52,719 bases of DNA from Streptosporangiaceae bacterium. GTDB taxonomy: Bacteria; Actinomycetota; Actinomycetes; Streptosporangiales; Streptosporangiaceae. This document shows, one piece after another, positions 24,266-32,580 of the stretch; the stretch's first letter is position 1, and each line of letters opens with the position of its first letter. The notes under the pieces are model-generated. The model had not been told where the DNA came from, did no database searches, and saw nothing but the letters and a program-made list of their open reading frames with translations. The translations under genes were made by a program, and so were the position numbers. The DNA is taken from contig JASHOL010000147.1 in NCBI GenBank assembly GCA_030041135.1, positions 1-52,719 of the forward strand, in the 5' to 3' direction.

Positions 24266-25330
24266 ATGACTCTAGCCAGGCACGCCGGGCTCGGCATCCT
24301 CGCTTGCGTCGTGCTGCTCGTGCTGGCCAGCAGGCTGGATGCCTACCGTCAATACCAGATGGCGCAGGTAGCGGCCACGGTAGTCGCCGTCGCCGGGCTG
24401 ACCGTGCTGATCGGGGTCAGCGGCCAGCTGTCGATCGGCCACGGAGCCTTCATGTTCGTCGGCGGCTACGCCACGGCCCTGCTGGTCATGCACCTGAACT
24501 GGCCGCTGGCCCTGGTGATCGTGGCCAGCGCCGCTGTCGCGGCGCTGGCCGGCGGGGTCATGGGCGTCGCCGCAGCCCGGTTGCGCGGGCCGTACCTGGC
24601 GGGGGCAACGCTGATGCTCGCGGTGGCGCTGCCCGCGGTCGCCTACCAGTGGCAGGGCGTGTTCGGCGGGGACCAGGGCCTCGACTTCACGGTCACGACA
24701 CCCCGCTTCCTTGGTGCCTCGTTCCAGCTGACGGAGTGGCAGGCCTGGGTGTGCTGCATCTGCCTGGTCATCGTGATGGTGCTGCTAGCCAATCTGCTCC
24801 GCAGCCGGATCGGCCGGAGCTGGCGGGCGCTGCGGGACAACGAGACGGCGGCCGCTCTCTCCGGCCTGAATGTCGCCAGGCTGCGGGTACTGGCCTTCGC
24901 CCTGAGCGCGGGATGCGCGGGCGTGGCCGGTTCCCTCCTGGCCATGACCATGCTGAACGTGACGCCAGGGGCGTTCACCCTGGCGCTGTCGATCCAGTTG
25001 CTCACCGCCGTGGTGCTCGGCGGGCTCGGCAGCCTGGCCGGCGCGGTCTGGGGCGGGATCATCCTGGTTCTCGTCCCGCCGTTCCTGACCGACTTCGCTG
25101 CCAGCCACGGTTTCTCCTCGGCCAGCGCGAGCGTGCCCGTCGCCGGCTACGGCCTGGTGCTCATCGTCGTGATGCTCCTGTTCCCGGCCGGCATCCAAGG
25201 CGGCGTGCGCCGGCTGCTGGGTCCGGTGGCGCCAGCCGCGACCGGCCCCGTCGGCGCGATCGGCAGGCGCCTGGCCCATCGGCTGCAAGAAAGCTCCAGT
25301 GCAGAGACCCGCGAAGAACGCAGTGGATAG
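24266..25330 (+). CDS. Liv-type ABC transporter permease (LivM-like)
   Basis: The 354-residue protein has roughly ten membrane helices and LivM signatures: TVLIGVSGQLSIGHGAFMFV, RGPYLAGATLMLAVALP, WRALRDNETAAALSGLNVAR (the cytoplasmic ATPase-docking loop) and GGLGSLAGAVWGGIIL. The C-terminal ~35 residues are a hydrophilic tail. ATG 24266 follows the LivH stop by four bases. It is part of the same operon. Confidence 0.94.
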   Translation: MTLARHAGLGILACVVLLVLASRLDAYRQYQMAQVAATVVAVAGLTVLIGVSGQLSIGHGAFMFVGGYATALLVMHLNWPLALVIVASAAVAALAGGVMGVAAARLRGPYLAGATLMLAVALPAVAYQWQGVFGGDQGLDFTVTTPRFLGASFQLTEWQAWVCCICLVIVMVLLANLLRSRIGRSWRALRDNETAAALSGLNVARLRVLAFALSAGCAGVAGSLLAMTMLNVTPGAFTLALSIQLLTAVVLGGLGSLAGAVWGGIILVLVPPFLTDFAASHGFSSASASVPVAGYGLVLIVVMLLFPAGIQGGVRRLLGPVAPAATGPVGAIGRRLAHRLQESSSAETREERSG

Positions 25331-25342
25331 GGAAGGGACTAG

Positions 25343-26668
25343 ATGGCCAGATACCGCAAACTGGGCCTCGCGCCCGTCACCGCCCTGGCGGCGCTGAGCA
25401 TGATGCTGGCCGCCTGCGGCAGCAGCTCACCATCGTCGTCAGGCGCGCTGCAGGCCTCCGCGCCCGGCATCACCGCCAAGACGATTACCATCGGCAGCCA
25501 CCAGCCCTTAACGGGCATCGCGGCGCCGGGCTACGACGAGATCGCGCCCGCATCGAACGCCTACTTCCAGTACGTGAACGCGCACGGCGGGGTCTACGGC
25601 CGCAAGATCATCTATAAGTACCTGAACGACCAGTACAACTCCTCGATCACGACGACGGTCGTCCGCCAGCTGATCCTCCAGGACCACGTCTTCGCCATCT
25701 TCAACGGGCTCGGCACGCCCACCCATCTGGCCGTGGCCCCGTTCATCAACGCGGAGGGGGTCCCCGACTTGTTCGTGGCCTCCGGCTGCGCATGCTGGAA
25801 CGCGCCGTCTACCTGGCCGGAGACGTTCGGCTGGCAGATCAACTACATCAGGGAGGGCAAGATTCTCGGCGCCTACGTCGCCGCGCACTTCAAGGGCAAG
25901 AAGATCGCCTACTTCTACCAGGACGACGAGTTCGGGCTGGACGGCATCAAGGGCCTCGGGTACGAGATTCCCGCGTCGCAGGTCGTGGCGAAGGAGCCCT
26001 ATAACGTGAACGCCGCCAACCCGGCCGCCGAGGTCGAAACCCTGACCGCGGCGCTCAAGGCGTCCAGGGCGCAGGTCGTCATCGCGTTCGCGGTACCGGC
26101 CTTCATGGCGCTCCTGCGGCTGTCCGAGCTCGGCCTCAGCTACAGCCCGCAGCTGGTCAGCAGCGACGTCGGCTCTGATCCGATCACGCTTTCCGGTCTG
26201 CTCAACGCGTACGCGAAGAAGACCGGCAGCTTCGGGGACTCGCTGATCCAGGGCATCATCACCGACAGCTACCTGCCCTCGCTTGGCAGCACGGGCAGCA
26301 GCTGGATCGCGCTGTTCACCAAGATTCACAATCAGTACATCCCGAGGCTGCCCATGGACGGCAACGTGCTGTACGGGATGGCCGTCGCCTACACGTTCGT
26401 GCAGGCGATGTTCAAGGCCGGCCGCAATCCGACCAGGCAGGACCTGGTCAACGCGGTGAACTCCGGCTTGCCGCAGGGCGTCTCGGTCGCGCCGTATGCG
26501 TACTCTTCCACCGATCACGATGGGATCACCGGCGCTTACATCGCCGAGATCGAGTCGGGCGTGCTCGTCAAGCTCGGTCCGGTGCAGGTGACCGACAACA
26601 CCCCCACCGGCGCGGTCACGACGTATACGACTGCGCAGCCGCCGGCTCCCTCCAGCGGCATACCGTAG
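25343..26668 (+). CDS. Liv-type periplasmic binding lipoprotein (Peripla_BP_6)
   Basis: The 441-residue protein has a lipoprotein signal with lipobox LAAC (lipid Cys about residue 25) and a Ser linker. The type-I periplasmic fold follows: ITAKTITIGSHQPLTGIAAP, NAHGGVYGRKIIYKYLNDQY, then KIAYFYQDDEFGLDGIKGL and DGNVLYGMAVAYTFVQAM. It captures the substrate for the importer encoded just upstream. A strong hairpin at 26688-26716 follows. Such proteins bind amino acids or small organic acids; the CoA-ligase and lyase-like genes downstream favour a carboxylic acid. Confidence 0.94.
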   Translation: MARYRKLGLAPVTALAALSMMLAACGSSSPSSSGALQASAPGITAKTITIGSHQPLTGIAAPGYDEIAPASNAYFQYVNAHGGVYGRKIIYKYLNDQYNSSITTTVVRQLILQDHVFAIFNGLGTPTHLAVAPFINAEGVPDLFVASGCACWNAPSTWPETFGWQINYIREGKILGAYVAAHFKGKKIAYFYQDDEFGLDGIKGLGYEIPASQVVAKEPYNVNAANPAAEVETLTAALKASRAQVVIAFAVPAFMALLRLSELGLSYSPQLVSSDVGSDPITLSGLLNAYAKKTGSFGDSLIQGIITDSYLPSLGSTGSSWIALFTKIHNQYIPRLPMDGNVLYGMAVAYTFVQAMFKAGRNPTRQDLVNAVNSGLPQGVSVAPYAYSSTDHDGITGAYIAEIESGVLVKLGPVQVTDNTPTGAVTTYTTAQPPAPSSGIP

Positions 26669-26687
26669 CCTGACGGCGTCAGTGGTT

Positions 26688-26716
26688 CGGCCGCCCGCGA
26701 GTTTCGCGGGCGGCCG
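26688..26716 (+). terminator. Hairpin after the Liv operon
   Basis: CGGCCGCCCGCG (26688-26699) pairs perfectly with CGCGGGCGGCCG (26705-26716) around a 5-base AGTTT loop. It sits between the binding-protein stop and the TetR start and may end or attenuate the Liv transcript. Confidence 0.7.
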
Positions 26717-26751
26717 GACCGGGCGGGACGAGCGTCGGAGCAGGGGTCAGT

Positions 26752-27522
26752 GTGGCAAGCACCCTCGGCCGGAGGTCGGCCGCATCTACGGAGCCGCCGG
26801 GCGAGCGGCTGCTGGTAGCCGCGGAGCACTTGTTCGGCGAGCGCAGCTACCGCCGCACGTCGGTCGCAGATATCTGCGCCGCGGCCGGCATCGCCACGGG
26901 CAGCTTCTACGCTCACTTCGCGTCCAAGGCCGAGATCTTCACGGCCGTGATCCGGCGCGTCAACGCCGACCTCAGGGCGGCCATGGCGGCCGCGCTGCAG
27001 ACCGCGGCCGGCAACCAGCGGGCCAGGGAGCGGGCAGCATTCCGGGCGTACTTCGACCTGATGTCGCAGCGCCCGTGGATATTCCGGATCCTTCGCGAGG
27101 CGGAGTTCCTCGCGCCGAGCGAGTTCCGCGGCTACTACGAGCGGCTAGTCCGCGGGTACGCCAGGGGCGTGCGGGTAGCCCAGCTGGCGGGCGAGGTCGA
27201 CCCCAAATATGACCCGGAAGTGATCGCCTATATCTACACCGGGCTCGGGCACTTCGTCGGCATGCGGTGGACGGAGTGGACGGAGGGCGGTCGCGTGCCG
27301 GACGACGTGTTCGAAGACCTCTTGGACGTGCTGGCCAGAGGCCTGCCGCCGGTCAGCCGAGCCGGCAGGGATGACTCGGCCGACACGGTCGGCTCGGCCG
27401 GCGCGGACGGCGCCGTCGAAGCCGCCAGCTCGCCCCGCGAGCCAGCCGTGAGTCGGGACGGACAGGAAGGCCAGCCGGCTGCCACGCGGTCGGCCGCAGC
27501 CCGGCCTCGATCGCAGCCCTGA
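26752..27522 (+). CDS. TetR/AcrR-family transcriptional regulator
   Basis: The 256-residue protein has an N-terminal TetR helix-turn-helix: ERLLVAAEHLFGERSYRRTS, then VADICAAAGIATGSFYAHFA and SKAEIFTAV (residues 18-62). A ligand domain with an RPWIFRILREAEFLAPSEFR stretch follows, seen in regulators of acyl-CoA metabolism. The last ~50 residues are disordered and rich in Asp, Ala and Ser. GTG 26752 has AGGGG five bases upstream. Its place between importer and CoA-ligase genes suggests that it controls both, sensing the acid or its CoA ester. Confidence 0.9.
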   Translation: MASTLGRRSAASTEPPGERLLVAAEHLFGERSYRRTSVADICAAAGIATGSFYAHFASKAEIFTAVIRRVNADLRAAMAAALQTAAGNQRARERAAFRAYFDLMSQRPWIFRILREAEFLAPSEFRGYYERLVRGYARGVRVAQLAGEVDPKYDPEVIAYIYTGLGHFVGMRWTEWTEGGRVPDDVFEDLLDVLARGLPPVSRAGRDDSADTVGSAGADGAVEAASSPREPAVSRDGQEGQPAATRSAAARPRSQP

Positions 27523-27577
27523 TCGAGTCGCCGGTGACATCACGAGCGCCTGAGGCGTCTTGTCCTGGGTCAAGTAC

Positions 27578-27593
27578 CGCACGGTAACGTGCG
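27578..27593. promoter_or_regulatory. Candidate TetR operator upstream of the CoA-ligase gene
   Basis: CGCACGGTAACGTGCG is an inverted repeat with 6-bp arms and a 4-base centre, lying 138 bases before the GTG of the ligase gene and 55 bases after the TetR gene. Size and place fit a TetR site, but the evidence is only symmetry. Confidence 0.4.
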
Positions 27594-27730
27594 TGGGGTG
27601 ACGACGACCGGACCAGCCTGGCGCCTTACCGGCACTGCCAGGGACTTCCTGACGTCGCCGAGCACTGGCGCGCTTGCGGGATGAAGGCCTACCTGATGAA
27701 GACAACCCTCACCAGGATCGGAGGGGCGGG

Positions 27731-29350
27731 GTGACGCTCGAGACCTACTCCAGGACGATCCCGCGGATCCTGGTGAGCGCGGCAGACCGGGACCCGGCCG
27801 GGACCTGGCTGCGCAGTGACGACGGCTCGCTGACGTTCGAGGGCGCCGTCGCGGCGGTGGGCCTGACCGCGGGAGCGCTCGACGACGCGGGCGTACGCGC
27901 CGGCGATGTGGTCATGATGACGGCCGGCACCACCGTGCCGTACCTGCTGTGCTGGCTGGCGTCGGCCGCTCTGGGTGCGATCACGGTCGCGGTGAACCCG
28001 CGCAGCACCCCCGCCGAGCTGGCCGGCCTGGCCGGCCAGACCCGGCCACGGGTGATCCTCACCGGCCCCGGGCTTGGCGGCCCTGTGACTGCGACGGCCC
28101 CCTGGGATGGCACTCCCGGCCTGCCGAAGCAGGAGCAGGCCAAGGTGGTCGATGTCACGACGCTCGTGCCGCGCGACTGGGCCGACCACGCCGCGATGGC
28201 CGCGGCGGCCGGGCGGGTGGCCCTGTCCGACCGGCCGTCTCCTGACGACCTCGCCGTCCTGATTCCGACCTCAGGCACGACCGGACGCTCCAAGCTGGTT
28301 ATGCAGACGCACCGGGCCTACGCGATGGCCGGGGAAGGCTTCCCGTTCTGGATGGAGCTGACGTCCGAGGACCGGCTCATGACCACGCTGCCGTTGTTCC
28401 ACGTCAACGCCCCCGCGTACTCGGTCATGGGCTCCCTCGCGAGCGGCGCCGGCCTGGTCCTCGTCGAGCGGTTCTCCGCCAGCGGTTTCCTGGACGCGGC
28501 GCGGCGCCATGCGGCGACCGAGTTCAACGCGATCGGCGCGATGCTCGAGATCCTCATGCGCCAGCCTGAGCGGCCCGACGATGCCGACACCCCGCTGCGA
28601 CTGTGCTACACCGGGCCTGCGCCCGAGCGCGAGCGGCAGCTGGAGATGGAGAAACGTTTCGGGCTGCGCATCGTCGTCGGATATGCGCTGTCCGAGTCGC
28701 CGTACGGGCTGATCTGGGCCCGCGGCACCCGGCCGTACGGCACGCTCGGCTCGGTCCGCCAGCACCCCTACCTGGGCGACATCAACGAGGCCAGGGTCGC
28801 GAGTGAGGACGGCCGGGTGCTGAGCCCCGGCGCTACCGGCGAGCTGCAGCTGCGTAACCCCGTCCTGACGCCCGGCTACTGGGGCATGCCCGAGGAGACG
28901 GCCCAGGTCATGTCCGACGGCTGGCTGCGCACCGGCGACCTTGTCACCGCCAACGCGGACGGCACCTACACCTTCGTCGCCAGGGTCAAGGAGGTGATCA
29001 GGCGGCGCGGCGAAAACCTGTCTCCCCTCGAGGTCGAAGAGGTGCTGCAGGCCCACCCCGCGGTGCTGGAGTGCGCCGTCGTAGGCGTGCCGTCTGAGCT
29101 GTCCGAGGAGGAAGTCAAGGCGTTCCTCGTCGCGGCGCCGGGTGAGGAGCTCAGCTTTCCCGAGCTGCGTGCCTTCGCCGCCGGCCGGCTTGCGGCCTTC
29201 AAGGTTCCCAGGTACTGGGAGCAGGTGGCCGAGCTGCCGAGAACGCCCACGGCCAGGGTGGCCAAGCACCGGCTGCCGGCCGGTCATCCGCCCGGCGAAT
29301 ACGACGCGGACGCGAACGGCCAGGCGCGCACGCTTAAGGGAGAGAAGTGA
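27731..29350 (+). CDS. AMP-forming acyl-CoA ligase (ANL superfamily)
   Basis: The 539-residue enzyme has the adenylation core motifs: LIPTSGTTGRSKLVMQTH (P-loop), GYALSESPYGL, GWLRTGD, hinge RVKEVIRRRGENLSPLEVEE and the C-terminal catalytic Lys in PRTPTARVAKHRL. It activates a carboxylic acid to acyl-AMP and then acyl-CoA. GTG 27731 has GGAGG six bases upstream. Its stop overlaps the start of the citryl-CoA-lyase-like gene (GTGA), so the two products are made together. The likely substrate is whatever the Liv-type importer brings in, possibly a hydroxy- or keto-acid; this is inference. Confidence 0.93.
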   Translation: MTLETYSRTIPRILVSAADRDPAGTWLRSDDGSLTFEGAVAAVGLTAGALDDAGVRAGDVVMMTAGTTVPYLLCWLASAALGAITVAVNPRSTPAELAGLAGQTRPRVILTGPGLGGPVTATAPWDGTPGLPKQEQAKVVDVTTLVPRDWADHAAMAAAAGRVALSDRPSPDDLAVLIPTSGTTGRSKLVMQTHRAYAMAGEGFPFWMELTSEDRLMTTLPLFHVNAPAYSVMGSLASGAGLVLVERFSASGFLDAARRHAATEFNAIGAMLEILMRQPERPDDADTPLRLCYTGPAPERERQLEMEKRFGLRIVVGYALSESPYGLIWARGTRPYGTLGSVRQHPYLGDINEARVASEDGRVLSPGATGELQLRNPVLTPGYWGMPEETAQVMSDGWLRTGDLVTANADGTYTFVARVKEVIRRRGENLSPLEVEEVLQAHPAVLECAVVGVPSELSEEEVKAFLVAAPGEELSFPELRAFAAGRLAAFKVPRYWEQVAELPRTPTARVAKHRLPAGHPPGEYDADANGQARTLKGEK

Positions 29351-30135
29351 CCGAGTACCACACCTCCATCGGCACCTCAGACGCGGAGTCGATCACGCTG
29401 CTCGGGCATGACCTGGCCGGCGAGCTTATGGGCAAGGTCAGCTTCGGTGAACTCGCGTTCTGGCTGACGGCGCTGCGGCGCCCGTCGGCGGGCGAGTTGT
29501 CGGTCTTCGAGGCGGTGCTCGTGGCGCTCGCGGATCACGGGTTCACCCCGTCCGCGATTGCGGCCCGCCTGACGCTGACCGGAGCGCCGGAGTCCCTGCA
29601 GGGAGCACTCGCGGCCGGCCTGCTGGGCGGCGGATCGCGGTACCTGGGGGTCACCGAGGACTGCGGCAAGTTCCTGGCCGCCGCGCTCGCCGCCCATGAC
29701 GGACCGCTGCCCGTCGACGAGGCCGGCTGGGACGAACTAGCGGCACGTGCAGTCACTGCCCAGAAGGCAGCGGGGCGGCTGGTGCCGGGTCTCGGCCATC
29801 CCATCCACAAGCACGGCGACCCGCGCACGCCGGTCATCTTCCAGGTCGCGGCCGACGCCGGGCTGCTCGGGCCTCACCTGCGGCTGTTCGCGGCGGTTGG
29901 CCGCGCGCACCCGCCGATCCTCGGCCGCACCCTCCCACTGAACGGCGCCGGGGTGTGCGGGGCGGCACTGGCCGATCTGGGCTTCCCGCCCGACCTGCTC
30001 CGCGGTTTCGCGCTGCTGGCCAGGACGGCCGGGCTCCTCGGTCACCTGGCCGAGGAGATGCGCAACCCGGTCGGCCAGAGCATCTACCGGCAGACCGACG
30101 AGTCCGTTCGCTATATCCCGCCGCCTGAGCCCTAG
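29347..30135 (+). CDS. Citrate-synthase-fold protein, citryl-CoA-lyase-like
   Basis: The 262-residue protein corresponds to the large domain of citrate synthase. GLGHPIHKHGDPR (148-160) keeps the oxaloacetate-binding His and Arg, as in GxGHPxYxxxDPR. The segment where synthases have GPLHGG reads GGGSRYLG (94-101), so the first catalytic His is absent, and no catalytic Asp is visible in the LNGAGVCGAALADLG region (198-212). Short proteins like this are annotated citryl-CoA lyase or citrate-synthase family protein. They may cleave or form CoA thioesters. GTG 29347 overlaps the ligase stop. Paired with a CoA ligase, it could split an activated acid. Confidence 0.75.
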   Translation: MTEYHTSIGTSDAESITLLGHDLAGELMGKVSFGELAFWLTALRRPSAGELSVFEAVLVALADHGFTPSAIAARLTLTGAPESLQGALAAGLLGGGSRYLGVTEDCGKFLAAALAAHDGPLPVDEAGWDELAARAVTAQKAAGRLVPGLGHPIHKHGDPRTPVIFQVAADAGLLGPHLRLFAAVGRAHPPILGRTLPLNGAGVCGAALADLGFPPDLLRGFALLARTAGLLGHLAEEMRNPVGQSIYRQTDESVRYIPPPEP

Positions 30136-30203
30136 TGCTCCAGCCGTAGATCGAGATCTGGCTCGAAACTGGGGCCCGCTATGGGAGACCTGAGGGAGGA
30201 CAA

Positions 30204-30219
30204 GGCCTCTGCGGAGGCC
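30204..30219. terminator. Weak hairpin after the lyase-like gene
   Basis: GGCCTC (30204-30209) pairs with GAGGCC (30214-30219) around TGCG. The stem is short. It lies in the 184-base gap between two convergent genes, where a terminator is expected; nothing else was seen in the gap. Confidence 0.35.
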
Positions 30220-30319
30220 CTGCCAGGATCAGGCCGTGGTCTTGCACGGCGCGGAGGCCATGGACCGCATCTTCTCGGCGGCCGGGAGTGAAAGGCGACC
30301 TGACGTGCGGAACCTCGCC

Positions 30320-31234
30320 TCATGTTGTGGTGGCCGCGAGCTGCAGCAAGAGTCGTGTGGTGTCATCTGGTGGACGACGGCGTAGTTGCAGGACGGCGAT
30401 CACCGCGGCGGTGGCCTGGCACCAGCGCCAGAGCCTGTCGCGGTCCAGGTCCGGGACTAGCGCGCAGAGTTGCCCGGCCCGGTCGTCGATCTCAGCTGTG
30501 CTGGTGGCCCGGCCTAGGGTCCACTCGATCGCGTCCCATGCCAGGTCGCCCAGGCGGGGCCCGGGGTCGATGGCGACGAGTCCCCGCCCGGGGCCGCCCT
30601 GGAGGATGTTGGAGAGGTGGAGGTCTCCGTGGAGCAATCCGGGGGCGCCGCCGGCGGCGGCGAGCTCACGCGCCAGCCGGTGTCCATGTGCCAGCAGGCT
30701 CGGTGCGACCAGCGGACTTACCCGTGGGCTGCTGAGCCGTCTGCCGGTCCGGGAAAACATCGCGTCCATGCCTTCTGCCAGTGTGGGCAGTTTCCCGGCA
30801 TAGCCGCCGGGGGTGCACCGCAGGCCGGTGAGCAGTTCGGCCATCTCACTGGCCGCAGGGAGTTCCGGCTGGTCACTGACCTTGGTCCCCGGCTCGATCT
30901 TCTCCAGCAGCAGGGCTCCTGCATCCAGCTTCGCGTCGATAAGGTCCACCACGTGCGCGGTGCCCGACCAAGCGCGCAGTGCCAGTGCTTCATCCGCCGC
31001 GATGGCCAGACCTGGCGTCAGTTTGAGCACCACGCCGCGAGCGTCATACTGCCTGCCGGTGAAGACATAAGACCCGTTGCCCAGTACTACCTCATCCAGC
31101 TCCAGGTGCCAGCGCTGGCAGCACAGCTCGACCAGCCTGGGCAACGCCGCCAACCACGAGTGAGCTCCCTGGCCGAACCGGGCGACGAGCCGGTCTCGGC
31201 CGTCCGCTTCCAGCGACAGGTCGAGGTTCAGCAT
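30320..31234 (-). CDS. Aminoglycoside/hydroxyurea antibiotic kinase-like protein (APH(6) family)
   Basis: ATG 31234 gives 304 residues starting MLNLDLSLEADGRDRL, which fits the usual start of APH(6)/streptomycin-6-kinase-like proteins; GTG or ATG codons further upstream are in frame to 31318. Motifs are WLAALPRLVELCCQRWHLEL, the N-lobe LGNGSYVF and VVLKLTP, catalytic loop LLHGDLHLSNIL and metal site AIDPGPRLGDLAWDAIEW. The family phosphorylates streptomycin or hydroxyurea, and many members have unknown natural substrates. No antibiotic cluster surrounds it, so resistance should not be assumed. Confidence 0.8.
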   Translation of the reverse strand: MLNLDLSLEADGRDRLVARFGQGAHSWLAALPRLVELCCQRWHLELDEVVLGNGSYVFTGRQYDARGVVLKLTPGLAIAADEALALRAWSGTAHVVDLIDAKLDAGALLLEKIEPGTKVSDQPELPAASEMAELLTGLRCTPGGYAGKLPTLAEGMDAMFSRTGRRLSSPRVSPLVAPSLLAHGHRLARELAAAGGAPGLLHGDLHLSNILQGGPGRGLVAIDPGPRLGDLAWDAIEWTLGRATSTAEIDDRAGQLCALVPDLDRDRLWRWCQATAAVIAVLQLRRRPPDDTTRLLLQLAATTT

Positions 31235-31411
31235 GCGCTCATCGTGGCGGTGGGCCGCCGCGTCCGCAACCGAGGTCAGCGCATCACCCCTGGCCGGCCT
31301 CGCCAAGACCACCCTCATCCTTAGATCTCGTGACGAGGCCGGGCCAGCTCTCGCGGCTAATGGCCCAGCATGTGGCCAGGAGCCTGATACCGATGCTGAG
31401 CTGCGCGGATC

Positions 31412-32224
31412 CTAAATGCGGTAGAAGAGATTGAGGAAGCGATTGGCCAGGGCCTGGTCGCCGGTCGCGGTGCCGCCGTTGACCCGGCCGAACGCGGTAA
31501 GCACCATGCTGCCGGGGTCGAACTCCAGTATGGCGGGCAGGTCGGAAATGTCGCCGGACTCGTAGCTCATGCCCTGGTCGCCGATCGAGACGCGGGTGTC
31601 GCCGCCGTTGCGGCCGCCGACCCGCACGCCTATGGAGAACGGCGACAGGTCCGCGTCCGGCCTGATGGTGGACTGCCAGATGATGAACATGAACGGAACG
31701 AGCAGGTCAGCCGTGTCTGCCGACAGGACGTGCGCCTGCCCGCTGCCCTGGCGGATGTCCCAGGTGTGCACGCCGTAGTCCATCAGCTGGCCGGCCGCGT
31801 AGATGAACGCGGGCACTGGTCCCATGTAGAAGTGCGGGACGATCAGCCCGCCCCACTCCTCGGCCGTCAGCGGCTCGAGAATTCCCATCATCTGGTTCAG
31901 GTCGGCGCGGGCTCGCGCCACCATCTCCTCCTGGGACAGGTCGAACGCCTTGGCGCTCTGGCCCGCCCGCTCGTGCATGCCGACGAGGCCGTACGCGGCC
32001 GGGGCCTCGGCGCCGCTCCTGGCGATGTCGAAGGCCCTGAAGTAGCCCTCGGTGGTGTCGACGATATGGCCGATGACGTCCTTGACCCGCCAGTTCTCGC
32101 AGGCGGTCGGCGCATCCCACGCGCCGGGCCGTTCCGCGAGCTCGAACATCTGCCCTGCGTCGTCGCGGACAACGCGGAGGATGGTGTCCTTACCCTCGTA
32201 GGTCATGGCATTCCACTCGCTCAA
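31412..32224 (-). CDS. DinB/maleylpyruvate-isomerase-type (mycothiol-associated) protein
   Basis: TTG 32224 has AGAGAGG eight bases upstream and gives a 270-residue product; ATG 32206 is the alternative. The N-terminal four-helix DinB-like domain carries the metal ligands in VKDVIGHIVDTTEGY and MDYGVHTWDIRQG. A C-terminal sterol-carrier-like region follows (FSIGVRVGGRNGGDTRVSIG, VLTAFGRVNGG). Members of this family include mycothiol-dependent isomerases and S-transferases, which fits an actinomycete. Substrate unknown. The region upstream (32225-32569) holds its promoter, and a frame extending to 32323 is not supported. Confidence 0.82.
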   Translation of the reverse strand: MSEWNAMTYEGKDTILRVVRDDAGQMFELAERPGAWDAPTACENWRVKDVIGHIVDTTEGYFRAFDIARSGAEAPAAYGLVGMHERAGQSAKAFDLSQEEMVARARADLNQMMGILEPLTAEEWGGLIVPHFYMGPVPAFIYAAGQLMDYGVHTWDIRQGSGQAHVLSADTADLLVPFMFIIWQSTIRPDADLSPFSIGVRVGGRNGGDTRVSIGDQGMSYESGDISDLPAILEFDPGSMVLTAFGRVNGGTATGDQALANRFLNLFYRI

Positions 32225-32569
32225 GCCGTTCACCTCTCTCGGGCTGCAGGCGTCGCCGGTTCGTGGCGGCACGAGGTCCGGCGATGCCCCGGAGTTCGTA
32301 TTGTGAACCACTGTGCGGCCCACAGGATGAAGCCCAGCGCACCAGACCCGTGGGTGTCAACGGAATGCCGTGAGGTGGCAGTCTTTTAACGCCGGGAACG
32401 AGGTGTCACCCGCCCCGCAGCGCTCTAGCCGCCGGGCTCCTACGGGGCTGACCGAAGGGCCAGCGGCGGCAAGCGGTGTCCGGCAGGACTCAGCCCGGCC
32501 CGCCAGTCCCGCTCAGCCGGCTTGGTCGGTCCGCCCAGCCGGCTTGGTCGGTCCGCTCAGCCGGTCGGC
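32225..32569. other. Intergenic gap (345 bases) with repeat array, no gene seen
   Basis: The left part should hold the promoter for the DinB-type gene on the minus strand. The right part holds a 22-bp repeat directly after the CbiX-like stop codon. Open frames crossing it are low-complexity. Confidence 0.5.
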
Positions 32570-32580
32570 TCAACCGGCCG
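32514..32580. repeat. 22-bp tandem repeat, two full copies plus partial copies
   Basis: CAGCCGGCTTGGTCGGTCCG starts at 32514 and 32536, followed by a shortened CAGCCGGTCGGCT at 32558 and a decayed copy after it. The array begins at the stop codon of the CbiX-like gene and extends downstream of it. Confidence 0.7.

Noticed and set aside
24304-25617. 437-codon frame overlapping the LivM and binding-protein genes
   Set aside because: Shadow of the LivM gene in another phase; no motif and no ribosome site.
30320-31234. APH(6)-like kinase as an active streptomycin-resistance gene
   Set aside because: Family is broad, no biosynthetic or mobile context is present, and substrate residues cannot be judged here.
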